A stretch of DNA of 64,000 nt from Dolomedes plantarius (lineage: Eukaryota > Arthropoda > Arachnida > Araneae > Dolomedidae), in NCBI GenBank assembly GCA_907164885.2, contig OU015493.1, forward strand, positions 49,329,390-49,393,389, written 5' to 3'. This document shows positions 47,970 through 57,943 of this stretch, piece by piece. Both the position numbers and the translations under genes were made by a program. The notes beneath the pieces are model-generated. The model made no database searches and was not told the origin of the DNA. It saw nothing but the letters and a program-made list of their open reading frames with translations. How positions within the stretch are numbered: the first letter of the stretch is position 1; every line of letters starts with the position of its first letter.

Positions 47970-48190
47970 GCTATCCTGCGCTAGTGGTTAGGGGGCCCAA
48001 AGTTTACGTGGCAGTACTGCTGGTTTGACTCTCTGCTCGGTTGTGAGTATTTGCAAAGTGTATTTCTATTGAATGTTAATATGTATTCCGTACAAGTAGT
48101 ACGTATGCTTATTGCTGTAAAAGCAAATTCTATATGTGCAACGAATTCAATAAACATTGTTTCATGTATAAACTGTGTTTGTATCAAATT
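47970..48190 (+). repeat. tRNA-like sequence, probable SINE
   Basis: A-box-like TGCGCTAGTGG (47977-47987) and B-box-like GGTTTGACTCT (48022-48032) at tRNA-like spacing. Weaker than the other SINE heads. It lies between the transposase and the right end of Tigger. Confidence 0.45.
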
Positions 48191-48404
48191 CATTTAGAGT
48201 GCCACTTCAAATTATATACACCCAAGTCTGAGTAGAAGTGAGCTATACTCTACATATGTTTTTGTGAAATAAAACATAGTTTTTATGCTGAATTTTTTTT
48301 TCGTGTTTGCACCTCATTTTTCGACATTTTCGGGTTATCCGCGAATTTTGTTATCCACGGTGCCCTTGCCACCCAATTCCGCGGATAATCGGGGCTTCAC
48401 TGTA

Positions 48405-48654
48405 CTGAAATTGGAATTCAACAGCTTAATATTAAAATGAATTCGAATTATTCGAATCCCTAAATTAGTTAAGAAACATAAAAGAAATTTCATTAAAATT
48501 GGTTCCACAGTGTACTATTCCACAGTGTTATGAAAATTTTATTTAGACGAGATTTTATAGGCTTAAAGTTTCATAATTTCCATCTAAAGGCGAGAGAATG
48601 AGACATTTTTAACAACAAATAATTTCAGTTAACCTATGCCTATTTAGTTTTCTA
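48405..48654. other. Host flank
   Basis: A short stretch between the Tigger right end and Helitron copy 3. Nothing is visible in it. Confidence 0.45.
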
Positions 48655-49378
48655 CTCGCTGAATACCCGTGCTTCTCTACGGAGTGTATTCAAATTAAAT
48701 TCAACGGTCAATGTATGCCACATTATATATATATATATATGATGTTCAATGCCAAAATATATATATATTTATAAAAAAATCGTAACGGATATTTTTATAG
48801 ACAAAATAATGTAAAATAAAGTATTAAAATTAAATCTAATACAACATACTAAAAAATATAGTACAGTTTTAGGAACGTTCCTTTTACTGTATTTTAATAT
48901 TTTTTGGATACTGTCAAATGGTCTGCCGCATTAGCAAGAAAAAAATATTTTTTTTTGTCAATTTATTTCACTGCTATTCACGTGATGCAAAATTAGTTCA
49001 AAGTATTACAAAAAGAAAAGAAACCACGTGATAAGCTTTTAATAAATTAAATTCTAAAAATTCACCAAAAATCAGAAAATGGAAGTAAAGATTCGAAAAG
49101 GATTACATTTTAAAGGAATTTATATGGTCTTTCTTGTGAAATAAATTTTTCAACCCTAAAAGTATTTATTTAAAGGCAAACTGCAAAAAATGTTACAAAA
49201 ACAGCTTAAAAATTTAATTTAAAAAATATCTAACAAGAATTTTTCAAAAATATGTCTTAGTGCACCTCTATACTATAAGAAGAATCGCCATGCAAAATTT
49301 CAGCCCTTTTGGTCCAGCGGTATGGTCTGTGCATTATCTGTCTGTCAGTCAGTTACGGAACTGTTATATATATATAGA
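48655..49378 (-). mobile_element. Non-autonomous Helitron, family A, copy 3
   Basis: Inverted copy of 2827-3568. The 3' end (complement) reads GAAGCACGGGTATTCAGCGAG and the 5' end (complement) TCTATATATATATAACAGTT. A lies before it on the plus strand (48654) and T after (49379), as the Helitron target rule requires. Two short TA expansions lie inside (48725-48740 and the 5' end). Confidence 0.82.
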
Positions 49379-51127
49379 TAAGTTAAATGTATTTTAGTGT
49401 AGCAGTGAGCTTTCAAACTACAGAAATCGACGTATTTAATTATTCAATGAAAACATAACTAACATAAAGATTTGCGACATTTAAATCTATAGAAATTGAT
49501 AGTCAACTGTAAATTACTTTTTTAAAACAATCATAAAATTCTCAGCATTTTATCAACCGCTGCATATAAAATTTTACTCAAACAACTATGTTAAGTCCTT
49601 TTTATTATATCTCCGAGTTACCTACAAACTGCATGCTAAAACTTTCCCAAAATATTTAATATCTGCATTATTTTTATCCTCCTAGCAATGAAAAGACCTA
49701 AGTTTCTACCTTACAAATCGAAAGTTAAATTTTAATATGCATGCAAATGTTTAAGCGGACAAACAATGGAAAATATTCGTTTTAAAGCGTAAAGTACTAA
49801 ACTACTGGAAAGAGGGGGGAGAAATATCTTCTTCTCTTTAGAGAACTATTGATTTTTTTTTCGGACATGTTCGAAAGCTACCGTGAAATTTTCGGTGACT
49901 TTATTTCTTTAAAACTTTGTTTTGACGGAAGAATCTGGCGGATTTAAGACAAGCTCTCTTTTTTTTATTTCTTATTCGGGTTGGGAGTTTATCCTGAATT
50001 TACCGGAGGAAATGAGGCTGTAAATTTTAAATTGCACGAAGTTTTGTGTATTTCTGTTAATTTGGAATGTAAGAGGGAAGATATATTACTTTTTTGATAA
50101 AAAAGCGTTAAGTTTATAAAGTAGAATGTTTTTGCCACTTTCTGTTTATTACTACTGCTTTTTTTCCAATGTTTTAGTTGCGATTCAGACTCAGTCCAGT
50201 AAACTTTAGAAAGGATCTTTTTTTTTACAAAAAAATGGAGATGAACTTTAAAATAAATTAGTAGCATAAATAGTAACAGTGTCTAATTTATGAAAAAAAA
50301 TCAAAATAACTTTTAAATAATTTTTTAACAGAATTAGTAACAGGTTTGATTTTTCAGAAAAATAACTTAAAATTGATTATTAACATAACAATTAACAGGG
50401 TCTTGTTTTCACAAAAAAACAAAAGAACTTTAATATAAATATATTATTAAATAAAGTATAAATTAATTAAGAATGGAATTTGCAACAGAGTATTATTTGT
50501 ACAGTAAGTAAAAGCACTTTAAAGTAAATTAGTAAGAGATATATAAAGAAAAAATGTATTTCTTTTCTATAATCCAATTTACGGTAATTGGTGATATTAG
50601 ACCAAGTACACCGCTATTTTATTTGCTGTAATTTATATTTACCTTCATAAAACATCAGCAAAACCATGGGAGATATATCACGTAAGGAGAATTTTTTTTT
50701 TTTGATAGGAAAGCCTGTGCAAAAATAATTGAAAGTGTGTGCATGTATAAATGAGACCCATTACATGTAGAAATAGATTCTAAGATATTTTAGAGTCTGC
50801 GTTACTGCTTTACCAGCCTGGGATTATTGACCTTCATAGGGGTAAAAAAGCTTTCAAAAGGATTTTAAATGGAGTCTTGGAATATTTCTTTTCATTTGCA
50901 ATTTTTTAAAAAATTTTATTGCTGAAATGTACACCACTTATTTATTGAAAGTATCTACAGTGAAATAATCAACCAGTGGCTAAAAGACTGTTCTTCCGTG
51001 CAAACCACTCAGACACATCAAATATTTAATACTAATTTTAGATTTTGGTATGTTACTAAATTTTTTTTTTACTGTCGTTTTAAATTTTCAAGTTATCATC
51101 CATCTCGGAAAGTCAAGAGAAAGTTAT
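49379..51127. other. AT-rich non-coding stretch
   Basis: No terminal repeats and no meaningful frame. The 92-codon minus-strand frame at 49989-50267 is Lys/Ser/Phe-rich and matches nothing. This is the quietest part of the window together with the right end. Confidence 0.5.
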
Positions 51128-51627
51128 NNNNNNNNNNNNNNNNNNNNNNNNNNNNNNNNNNNNNNNNNNNNNNNNNNNNNNNNNNNNNNNNNNNNNNNNN
51201 NNNNNNNNNNNNNNNNNNNNNNNNNNNNNNNNNNNNNNNNNNNNNNNNNNNNNNNNNNNNNNNNNNNNNNNNNNNNNNNNNNNNNNNNNNNNNNNNNNNN
51301 NNNNNNNNNNNNNNNNNNNNNNNNNNNNNNNNNNNNNNNNNNNNNNNNNNNNNNNNNNNNNNNNNNNNNNNNNNNNNNNNNNNNNNNNNNNNNNNNNNNN
51401 NNNNNNNNNNNNNNNNNNNNNNNNNNNNNNNNNNNNNNNNNNNNNNNNNNNNNNNNNNNNNNNNNNNNNNNNNNNNNNNNNNNNNNNNNNNNNNNNNNNN
51501 NNNNNNNNNNNNNNNNNNNNNNNNNNNNNNNNNNNNNNNNNNNNNNNNNNNNNNNNNNNNNNNNNNNNNNNNNNNNNNNNNNNNNNNNNNNNNNNNNNNN
51601 NNNNNNNNNNNNNNNNNNNNNNNNNNN
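51128..51627. other. Assembly gap, exactly 500 N
   Basis: Five hundred N: a fixed-size placeholder for a join of unknown true length. The right border is next to a TA tract and the left border to an AT-rich stretch, so the two sides need not be adjacent in the genome. Open frames that cross it are artefacts. Confidence 0.99.
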
Positions 51628-51637
51628 ACTGGTATTT

Positions 51638-51641
<4 letters not shown>

Positions 51642-51683
<42 letters not shown>
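51642..51683. repeat. (TA)n microsatellite
   Basis: TA tract between the gap and the probable solo LTR. Confidence 0.95.
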
Positions 51684-51688
<5 letters not shown>

Positions 51689-52144
51689 TAAGCATAATCT
51701 ATAATTAATTATATTAATGAGAGTTAAACAGTAATTTTTCTAGTAAAGTCCTAGTGTGGTCTCCAATTCAGGAAGTGACTGTGATTCGCAGCGAGAAGTT
51801 CAGGGTCATTCGCTCGCACGCGCGTTATCTTACATAATCATCGGATGTTGGAAGGGGCACTAGAAGAAGGTCTACGCCTATGTGACTTATATAACGGAAG
51901 AGAAAGAAATTACGCAGTTCAGGGAGATTTTTGATAGAGTCCAGACGCGCGTCTGTCGCGTTGGTTGTGAGATGATGGAAAATGGCGATTTAGCTGGATT
52001 AATTGGGTATTTGATTAATGTTAATTAATAAAGAGGTGGTTAAAAGTTAATTCAGTATTCGTTCATTCACCGGCCTACTGTTTGATGACTGCATTTAGAG
52101 TAATTAGTGTGTTTAGATGGGTGCACGGTGATAGGGTCGTGACA
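51684..52144 (+). repeat. Probable solo LTR
   Basis: A 461-bp block from TGATGTAAGCATAATC to GGTCGTGACA, thus TG...CA, bounded by TA repeats on both sides (a possible hidden target duplication). An AATAAA signal lies at 52025-52030, followed by a GT-rich part, as in LTRs. No second copy or internal region is present. The alternative is an unrelated GC-richer unique segment. Confidence 0.45.
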
Positions 52145-52164
52145 TATATATATATATATATACA

Positions 52165-53309
52165 TCTTATATATATATTTCTTCTGTCCTTGTGTATGTA
52201 ACTGAACTCCTCCTAAACGACTGGACTGATTTTCATGAAATTTTGTGTGTGCAATTTAGTTGATCCGAGAATGGTTCAGATTCACAATTTGATCCGATAG
52301 AATATGTTTTTATATTTTTAATTAATTAATAAAAAACCAACAATTTATAAGGGGGTGCGTCCGGTAAATGAAATCTGTTACAGTTTGTGAAATCAACCCT
52401 CTAGATAATGGCGTCCACGTTAGGTTTAGTTAGCAAACAGCGAGCGAAAAAAAAAATAAATAAAATCAAAAAGTTTCAAGTCATATATTAAACCAGAATA
52501 ATAAATGAAAATAATAATCTTTCAAGTCAGATTTTATACTCTAAAATGGATCAGATCCAACGGCATATTGATACTCTCGAATACTCTCGACACGCGATGG
52601 AAAATTCGAATCAACCACGTTAAGTGACACGAGATCTTTTTTAATCGCTACTGCAATCCTCCTCGCCTATATCTTTGTGTCTATTGAAGAGCTAAAGACT
52701 AAGCTTCTATCCTGCTAACTTATTTCTGACTAAAGACTCCTCTGACATGTATAATCACCAGCGCACAACATCTTTCCAATAGCGAATATGTTTCACTTTA
52801 CCCACTAGAACACCGTGTCATCGTGGCGCATTCGGAAGTTCGCCAATTTGGAAAGTACCATGCTCTCGACCCGGGTTCGAATCCAGAGTTGTGTAAATTT
52901 TGCTAGACCTGTTATTTCAGCTTTTTTTTTTAAGGTTTTTTATTTCAGCTTTTATTTTATTATTTTTTTTAATTATTTAATTATTATTTTATTTTCTTAT
53001 ATTATTTTTTTATTTTAATTTTTTTAAATTATTATTTTTATTTATTTTTATTTTTTTCAGCTTTTTTATGATGAAATACCGAATATAGCTGAAATCTGAG
53101 GAGTTTATTATACATTTATACATTTTTAATTGGGTTTTCATATTATTAATATGTATAACATTTCGTATGCTTTTATTTCTATGTTATTTATACTGTGTTA
53201 ATTTTTAAATTGATTTTGGTTAACAAACATTCTTAAAATCCCGGGCATCGCCGGGTACTTCAGCTAGAATTACAACGTTTGAACAGGACAACGTCTGTCG
53301 GGTCCGCTA

Positions 53310-53310
<1 letters not shown>
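52165..53310 (+). mobile_element. Non-autonomous Helitron, family B, with two 3' ends
   Basis: Starts TCTTATATATATATTTCTTC after host A (52164) and contains GTAACTGAACTCCTCC and GACTGGACTGATTTTCATG near the 5' end, typical of arthropod Helitrons. A first CTAG ends at 53267 after the hairpin CCCGGGCATCGCCGGG; a second, GTCTGTCGGGTCCGCTAG, ends at 53310 and is followed by T, as required. A SINE is nested inside. No Rep/helicase is present. Confidence 0.75.
52812..52925 (+). repeat. tRNA-derived SINE in Helitron B
   Basis: A box TGGCGCATTCGG (52824-52835) and a perfect B box GGTTCGAATCC (52874-52884). The T arm pairs imperfectly, so a functional tRNA is unlikely. A T-rich tract follows. The body is very short. 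Confidence 0.62.

Positions 53311-53340
<30 letters not shown>
53311..53340. repeat. (TA)n microsatellite
   Basis: TA tract that starts with the T following the Helitron 3' end and ends at the Penelope-like relic. Confidence 0.93.
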
Positions 53341-53343
<3 letters not shown>

Positions 53344-54039
53344 CTAATAATAAATTCAAAACTTCATGGATTAAAAACTTGGTATATGGCATTAATGAAA
53401 AATGGCTAACGGATATATGGAACTATTGCAGTTCTAGTGAATTTAAACAGTTATTTAATGGTAACATAAATCACATTTATAGTTTTACGGATCTAGTTAA
53501 AAGAAAAGCAAAGAAATGTGGTGTAATTTTAAACCAGTTGGATGACAAAAGTAAAACCATTGAATACTGTACAATTTCATACATGAATAGTGGCTTTGAT
53601 AATATTCAATTTTCAAAATTATTTTGTCAATTAGATGAGTTTTTTCCTATACGTAATGTAAAAGTAAAGGTTTCATATAAATATAATATTCCAACCAGCC
53701 GAAAAATATATAATTATAATGAAGTGTCTAAAAATTTAAATATTAATGATACTAACAACTGTTTATGTAATAATCATTCACCATTTTTTAATAAAACTTT
53801 TCAACGTGTTATAACAGGTGATCTAGAAATAGTTAAAAATCGCGACTTAAAAAATGTTATGCTGAGGGGTACTGGTTACTGTTTAGGCATAACAAAAAAA
53901 TGTATTACCCAAGTTTATACAAGATTTGGAGACTTTTATATATAAGATGGCTATAAAATATAGCTACCCTTTAAACTCTTTCGATGAATGGAGGTATTTA
54001 CTAATCAGATTATTCAAACAACAGTATAAAATTTAAAAA
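53341..54039 (+). pseudogene. Penelope-like element, upstream Cys-rich region
   Basis: An open frame (53379-53945, open from about 53341) encodes a Lys/Asn/Ile-rich region, then NNCLCNNHSPFF with a CxC pair, and FQRVITGDLEIVKNRDLKNVMLRGTGY. In RT proteins of this kind known from molluscs, cnidarians and arthropods a CxC...HxxTGDLxIIxN..LR..L..G block precedes the RT. The frame stops at 53943-53945 after one indel; the shifted frame continues (MAIKYSYPLNSFDEWRYLLI) up to a TAA just before the RT frame. The function of this block is not known to me. The region is therefore the N-terminal part of one protein, not a separate gene. Confidence 0.65.
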
Positions 54040-55257
54040 ATGAGAGGCAATATAAATAAAGTTAATTCATTGAAAAATATAAAAAGCGAGATAATAAATA
54101 TTCAAAAACATTTAGTTATTACTTATGTAGATAAAGTTAGTTCAAATTACGCATTTATATGTAAAAAGTTTTTTCGTGATTATTTAACCAATGTGTATAA
54201 TGATACTACCATTTATAGTAAAATAAATAAGTCTCAAAATGAAATTAATAACAAAATAAAATCTTTATACCGAAAATTGGGTATTGACTTAAAGAAAATT
54301 AATTACCCATATTTAATTATGGTACCTAAATTTCAAAAAAATCCCATTAAATTTAGGACTATAACTGTAGGATGTAATACTTATCTCAATATAGCCAACG
54401 ATCAATTATTAAAAATTCTCAAAAAAGTTTACAGTAAAATTGATTTGGATGAATGTTATTTTATTAAAAATAGCTATGAATTGATAGAAAAAATTAAAAC
54501 ATTAACTGACATAAACTCAATTAAAAGTTACGATTTTCAAGATTTGTTTAACAACATTAATTTGGAGGATTTATATGATATCATCATGGCATTCTATGAA
54601 AAATATGACCTACAAGAATTTATAACAAGAAATAGATATAAAACACTATTACAGCTGGTTCTTTATGGAACAGTATTATTTAATGGAATGAGTTATTTTA
54701 AACAAATAAGAGGCATACCCATGGGGGGAGGGTGTTCTTCCGCCCTTGCGGATCTGTATCTGCATCAATATGAAACCGGAACATCGTTACTCAATGAAAT
54801 GTTTTATTTTAGGTATGTTGATGACGTAGTGATATTTTAAAATCAGGATTCACTCAGTGTAACTTTTAGCTTTTTTCCAAAGAGTCTCAAACTTTTAGAA
54901 ACTGATCAAAATTTGGATAAAAGTATAAATTATTTGGACTTATGTTTGAGATGTGAAGATGGAATAGTAAATTATAGTATATACGATAAGCGTGACAGCT
55001 ATACATTTCCAATTAACAAAATGCTATCATGGCACACATGCCTCCATAAAAATGTTAAAAGAAATGTAATCGTCAATCAATTCCTACGTAACTATAAATT
55101 GAACAGCGATAAAGATAAATTAGTGTATGGTATACGAGAAATTATAAAATTGGCTAAACTAAAAGAATTCCCAAAAAATTTTCTAATCAAAATCACTAGC
55201 AATTTTTTGAAAATACCCAGGAAGGATTGCATTAATCGATTATTTCAACAAAATTGA
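54040..55257 (+). pseudogene. Penelope-like reverse transcriptase
   Basis: RT order from the Met at 54040: VDKVSSNYAFICKKF (residues 30-44, the fingers motif), MVPKFQKNPIKFRTI (94-108), motif A SYDFQDLF with Asp165, motif B RGIPMGGGCSSALADLYLHQYE (224-245) and motif C RYVDD (258-262). A TAA at 54838-54840 cuts the frame, which then continues in the same register with INYLDL and YSIYDKRDSY and a Lys-rich thumb to 55257. The GIPMG..S..LADL box, together with the YLDL and IYDKR motifs, is typical of Penelope-like RTs. No GIY-YIG endonuclease is seen downstream or upstream. All three catalytic Asp are present. Only one frameshift and two TAA separate it from a continuous frame. Confidence 0.78.
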
Positions 55258-55743
55258 ATCAAAATTGAAATAAAATATTAAGACATATAAAAAGAGTTCT
55301 TCAGGTGTTGGAGAGAGTTATTTGCGTGTACAGGTGAGTGCATTTTTCATCTAAACACCTATTTTTATATTGTTACTTGGATTTATCCTGAGCTATTTAG
55401 TATTGTATTTTGTATTAATCTAGAGTATAGGTATAGATTCTGACTTGGTGTAGTCATTTTCTTTTTGTAATCACTTTAATATGTGTTGGTTATAGAGCTT
55501 AAAAGTTTAAATTTACATAGTGATAGATTGAATTGCTTTCTATTTCATTCCTTTCGTATATTTTAATTGTTAAAGTTGGTTATCACATCAATAGGTAATT
55601 TTGGGCTATATTCTTTTTAAGTATTCTATTTCATTTATTGTGTCTTTTTTGTTGACATTATTGTGTTGTACATTTTAGTTAGATTGTTCAACTTCTTATT
55701 TTCTTGCTGTTAGTTTGGCTAAAGGCACTGATTTATAATTCGG
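55258..55743. other. T-rich 3' flank of the Penelope-like element
   Basis: May be the element's 3' untranslated region. I looked for a hammerhead core (CTGATGA...GAAA), which many Penelope-like elements carry, and found none here. Confidence 0.45.
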
Positions 55744-55840
55744 GGATGTACCAGACCACCGAGAGTGTTGCCATGGCACATAAACATGTTTAATCGGAGA
55801 GGGGTGGTCACAACTTCCCCCGGTCACTTAGGTACATCTT
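55743..55840 (+). ncRNA. Candidate structured RNA or inverted-repeat element
   Basis: Two nested stems: GATGTACC (55745-55752) pairs with GGTACATC (55831-55838), and GACCACC (55754-55760) with GGTGGTC (55803-55809). Inside lies the palindrome TGCCATGGCA. A 21-base unpaired strand (55810-55830) includes CCCCCGG. Base composition is far GC-richer than the surroundings. It may be a small ncRNA, a ribozyme-like fold or a MITE-like hairpin; I cannot decide. Confidence 0.35.
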
Positions 55841-56470
55841 CATATTAGTATTCTTTCTGTGGGATTTTTCTATTGTTCATACTGCTGCTGTACGGTTTTT
55901 GACTTTTTTTTATGTTTTTAAATATCAAACTTTAATATATATTGTTGTTTGACGCTTTGGAGCTGCATAGCACTTATTGGTGTCAAAATGTTCTATTATC
56001 ATTTATCTTATTTCTTCTAGCTCTTTTGTAACTATATATATATTATTATAATAATAATAATAATAATAATAATTGTAGCCCAAGTTATATATTTATCCTC
56101 GTCAGATTTTGTAAAAACCAGTTTCATAAACGACTATTGTAATTTTTTTTCCTTTAGGAATTATAGCAGAACGTTGGAATTAATTTAATTGGTTCTTACT
56201 GCTAAAGAGAGGAAAAGGGTATTGCATAACTTAAGAGATTTTTTGAGAAAATCTTTTTTAACTTAGGTTTTCGATTGTTAACGTTAAATATGACAACAAG
56301 CACGCAGCGTACATAATTTTTTCTTTTAAATCCCCAATACTCTTAATTGGTTGCTGCACCTCATGTTTCTATCATAAAACAAAACAAAATAAGAATTAAT
56401 ACAACGCACTTACCTTTTTTTCTGTTTAATGTACAAATTTTCCTTTTCTTCCAAGATTCAAATGTCTGCT
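55841..56470. other. AT-rich stretch with a (TAA)n tract
   Basis: A short TA/TAA microsatellite is at 56034-56072. No gene. Confidence 0.55.
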
Positions 56471-56488
56471 TAACCCTTTCGCGGCGAA

Positions 56489-56604
56489 CGTCACGTATAC
56501 GTGACAGCAGCTATCCGCGTTTCTGGCCGACCGTCACGTATACGCGACAGCAGCTATCCGCGTTTCTGGCCGACCGTCACCTATCCGTGTCAGTAGTTCG
56601 GAAC
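56489..56604. repeat. 43-bp subterminal tandem repeat of piggyBac
   Basis: About 2.6 copies with a period of 43 bp (starts at 56491, 56534, 56577). Each unit contains GACAGCAGCTATCCGCG and GGCCGACCGTCAC. The first unit holds the perfect palindrome TCACGTATACGTGA. Repeats near a transposon end are often binding sites for its transposase. Confidence 0.85.
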
Positions 56605-56932
56605 GTTTTATTAGTTAATTTTTGGGGCACAAGATGGCACCGCATGTCTATGAAATTTGGAGTACACGTAGTTGGGACCTTCTATTCGAAAACAAGACTA
56701 GTATGAATCACATGCTGACTATCGTTTTATGTAAACAAACGGAGGAAGGGATGTATTGCGTCTGGCTGTCAGAGGGTAGGGCATTTAAACTTTGCACGTG
56801 GTCTTTGTTTACGAGCAATTTTGTTTTTCTTTTGCGGTGGGATTGCAGCATTGGGTATATGGGTTCACCGTTTAGTTTTGAATCAGAATCAGACCCTGTT
56901 GCAGTGAGATTTCTTTCCTTTGAGTATTTAAT

Positions 56933-57739
56933 ATGGCGAAAAGGAGAAAATATTTGACAGAAGACGAAATTTCTGAATTGATGAGAAATGTGTCGGAATC
57001 TGAAACAAATTCTGAAAGTAGTGACAGTGATACAGAAATCTCGTCGGGTGAATCTGTTGATTTGGAGCACCGAGATCAGAGTGATGATGAAGATATATCA
57101 GACATTTCTATTCTGAGTATATCACAGGACGGTGCTTCTTCGTGGTCTTCTCGTGTAAGGGATTTAACTCAACTAACATTCACAGTGGCATGTGGAATAA
57201 AAGTCGATGATGTTGTATCAAATGAATTTGATTTTTTTAGGTTTTATTTTATGAAACTGTAATGGATTTAATAACTAAATTAATGCGTATTTTATTATAC
57301 TAACCAAATCAATGCGTATGAGAGGTACGTAAACCCGGAAAATGAATAGAGTTCATCCTCAAAGTATTTTTTGCCTGTAACTAAAGAACAAATATTTAAT
57401 TTGCTTTGACAATTTTGATGGGTATTGTGAAAAAAAATGAAAATTAAGATGTACTACTCAACGAATCCCATGATTGCAACACCTTTTTTCAGTAAGGTTA
57501 TCACTCGGGACCAGTGCATCAAAATTCTTCGATACTTGCATTTTACTTCTTCTGATGCCAAAAAGATTGAAAAAATTAAAACTTTTTTAGATTTAATCAT
57601 TCAAAACTTTCAGAGTTCTTGATATATTCCTGATAGGAATATATCAGTCGATGAAAGTCTCTTAGTATGGAAAGGGCGACTAGGATTTCGACAGTATGTC
57701 CCAGCAAAAAATATTTTACTGTATAACAAAAATCTTTTA
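56933..57739 (+). pseudogene. piggyBac transposase pseudogene
   Basis: The start is MAKRRKYLTEDEISELMR at 56933, followed by an acidic Ser/Glu/Asp-rich N-terminus (about residues 18-70), usual for piggyBac transposases. The reading is lost after VARACGI-like sequence near 57215. A second piece (57437-57622) reads MIATPFFSKVITRDQCIKIL and LRYLHF, from the DDE_Tnp_1_7 domain. After a stop at 57620-57622 the frame continues with ISVDESLLVWKGRLGFRQYV, which holds the first catalytic Asp. The remaining two thirds, including the other catalytic Asp residues and the Cys-rich C-terminus, are deleted. Confidence 0.82.
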
Positions 57740-57943
57740 GTGGAGAAATAATAAAAGAATGTGTAAGTAACCCATATATAGCTTAAATAAATAGATTTGC
57801 TCGTAAATGTCACTATTTTGGAATTTTTCGTAAATTTAGGCTTAGCGCTTGAAAAACCGCCGGCCTGGAGGGTACGCTCACGAGAAAAACCTCCGGCCTC
57901 AGAGGAAAGCGCGTGATCGGAACTGCCGTCGCGAAAGGGTTAA

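Larger units (their letters stand above)
56474..57939 (+). mobile_element. piggyBac transposon, internally deleted
   Basis: TTAA on both sides (56470-56473, 57940-57943). Ends: left CCCTTTCGCGGCGAACG, right (complement) CCCTTTCGCGACGGCAG. The left subterminal region contains a 43-bp tandem repeat. Transposase pieces lie on the plus strand. At 1.47 kb it lacks most of the coding region, so it is a non-autonomous derivative. Confidence 0.9.

Noticed and set aside
51050..51691. 213-codon frames
   Set aside because: They run through the 500-N gap.
52812..52900. Functional tRNA gene
   Set aside because: The boxes are excellent but the T arm and acceptor stem do not pair properly, and it sits inside a Helitron.
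55260..55743. Hammerhead ribozyme after the Penelope-like RT
   Set aside because: No CTGATGA with a matching GAAA core. CTGATGA words elsewhere in the window lack the second core half.
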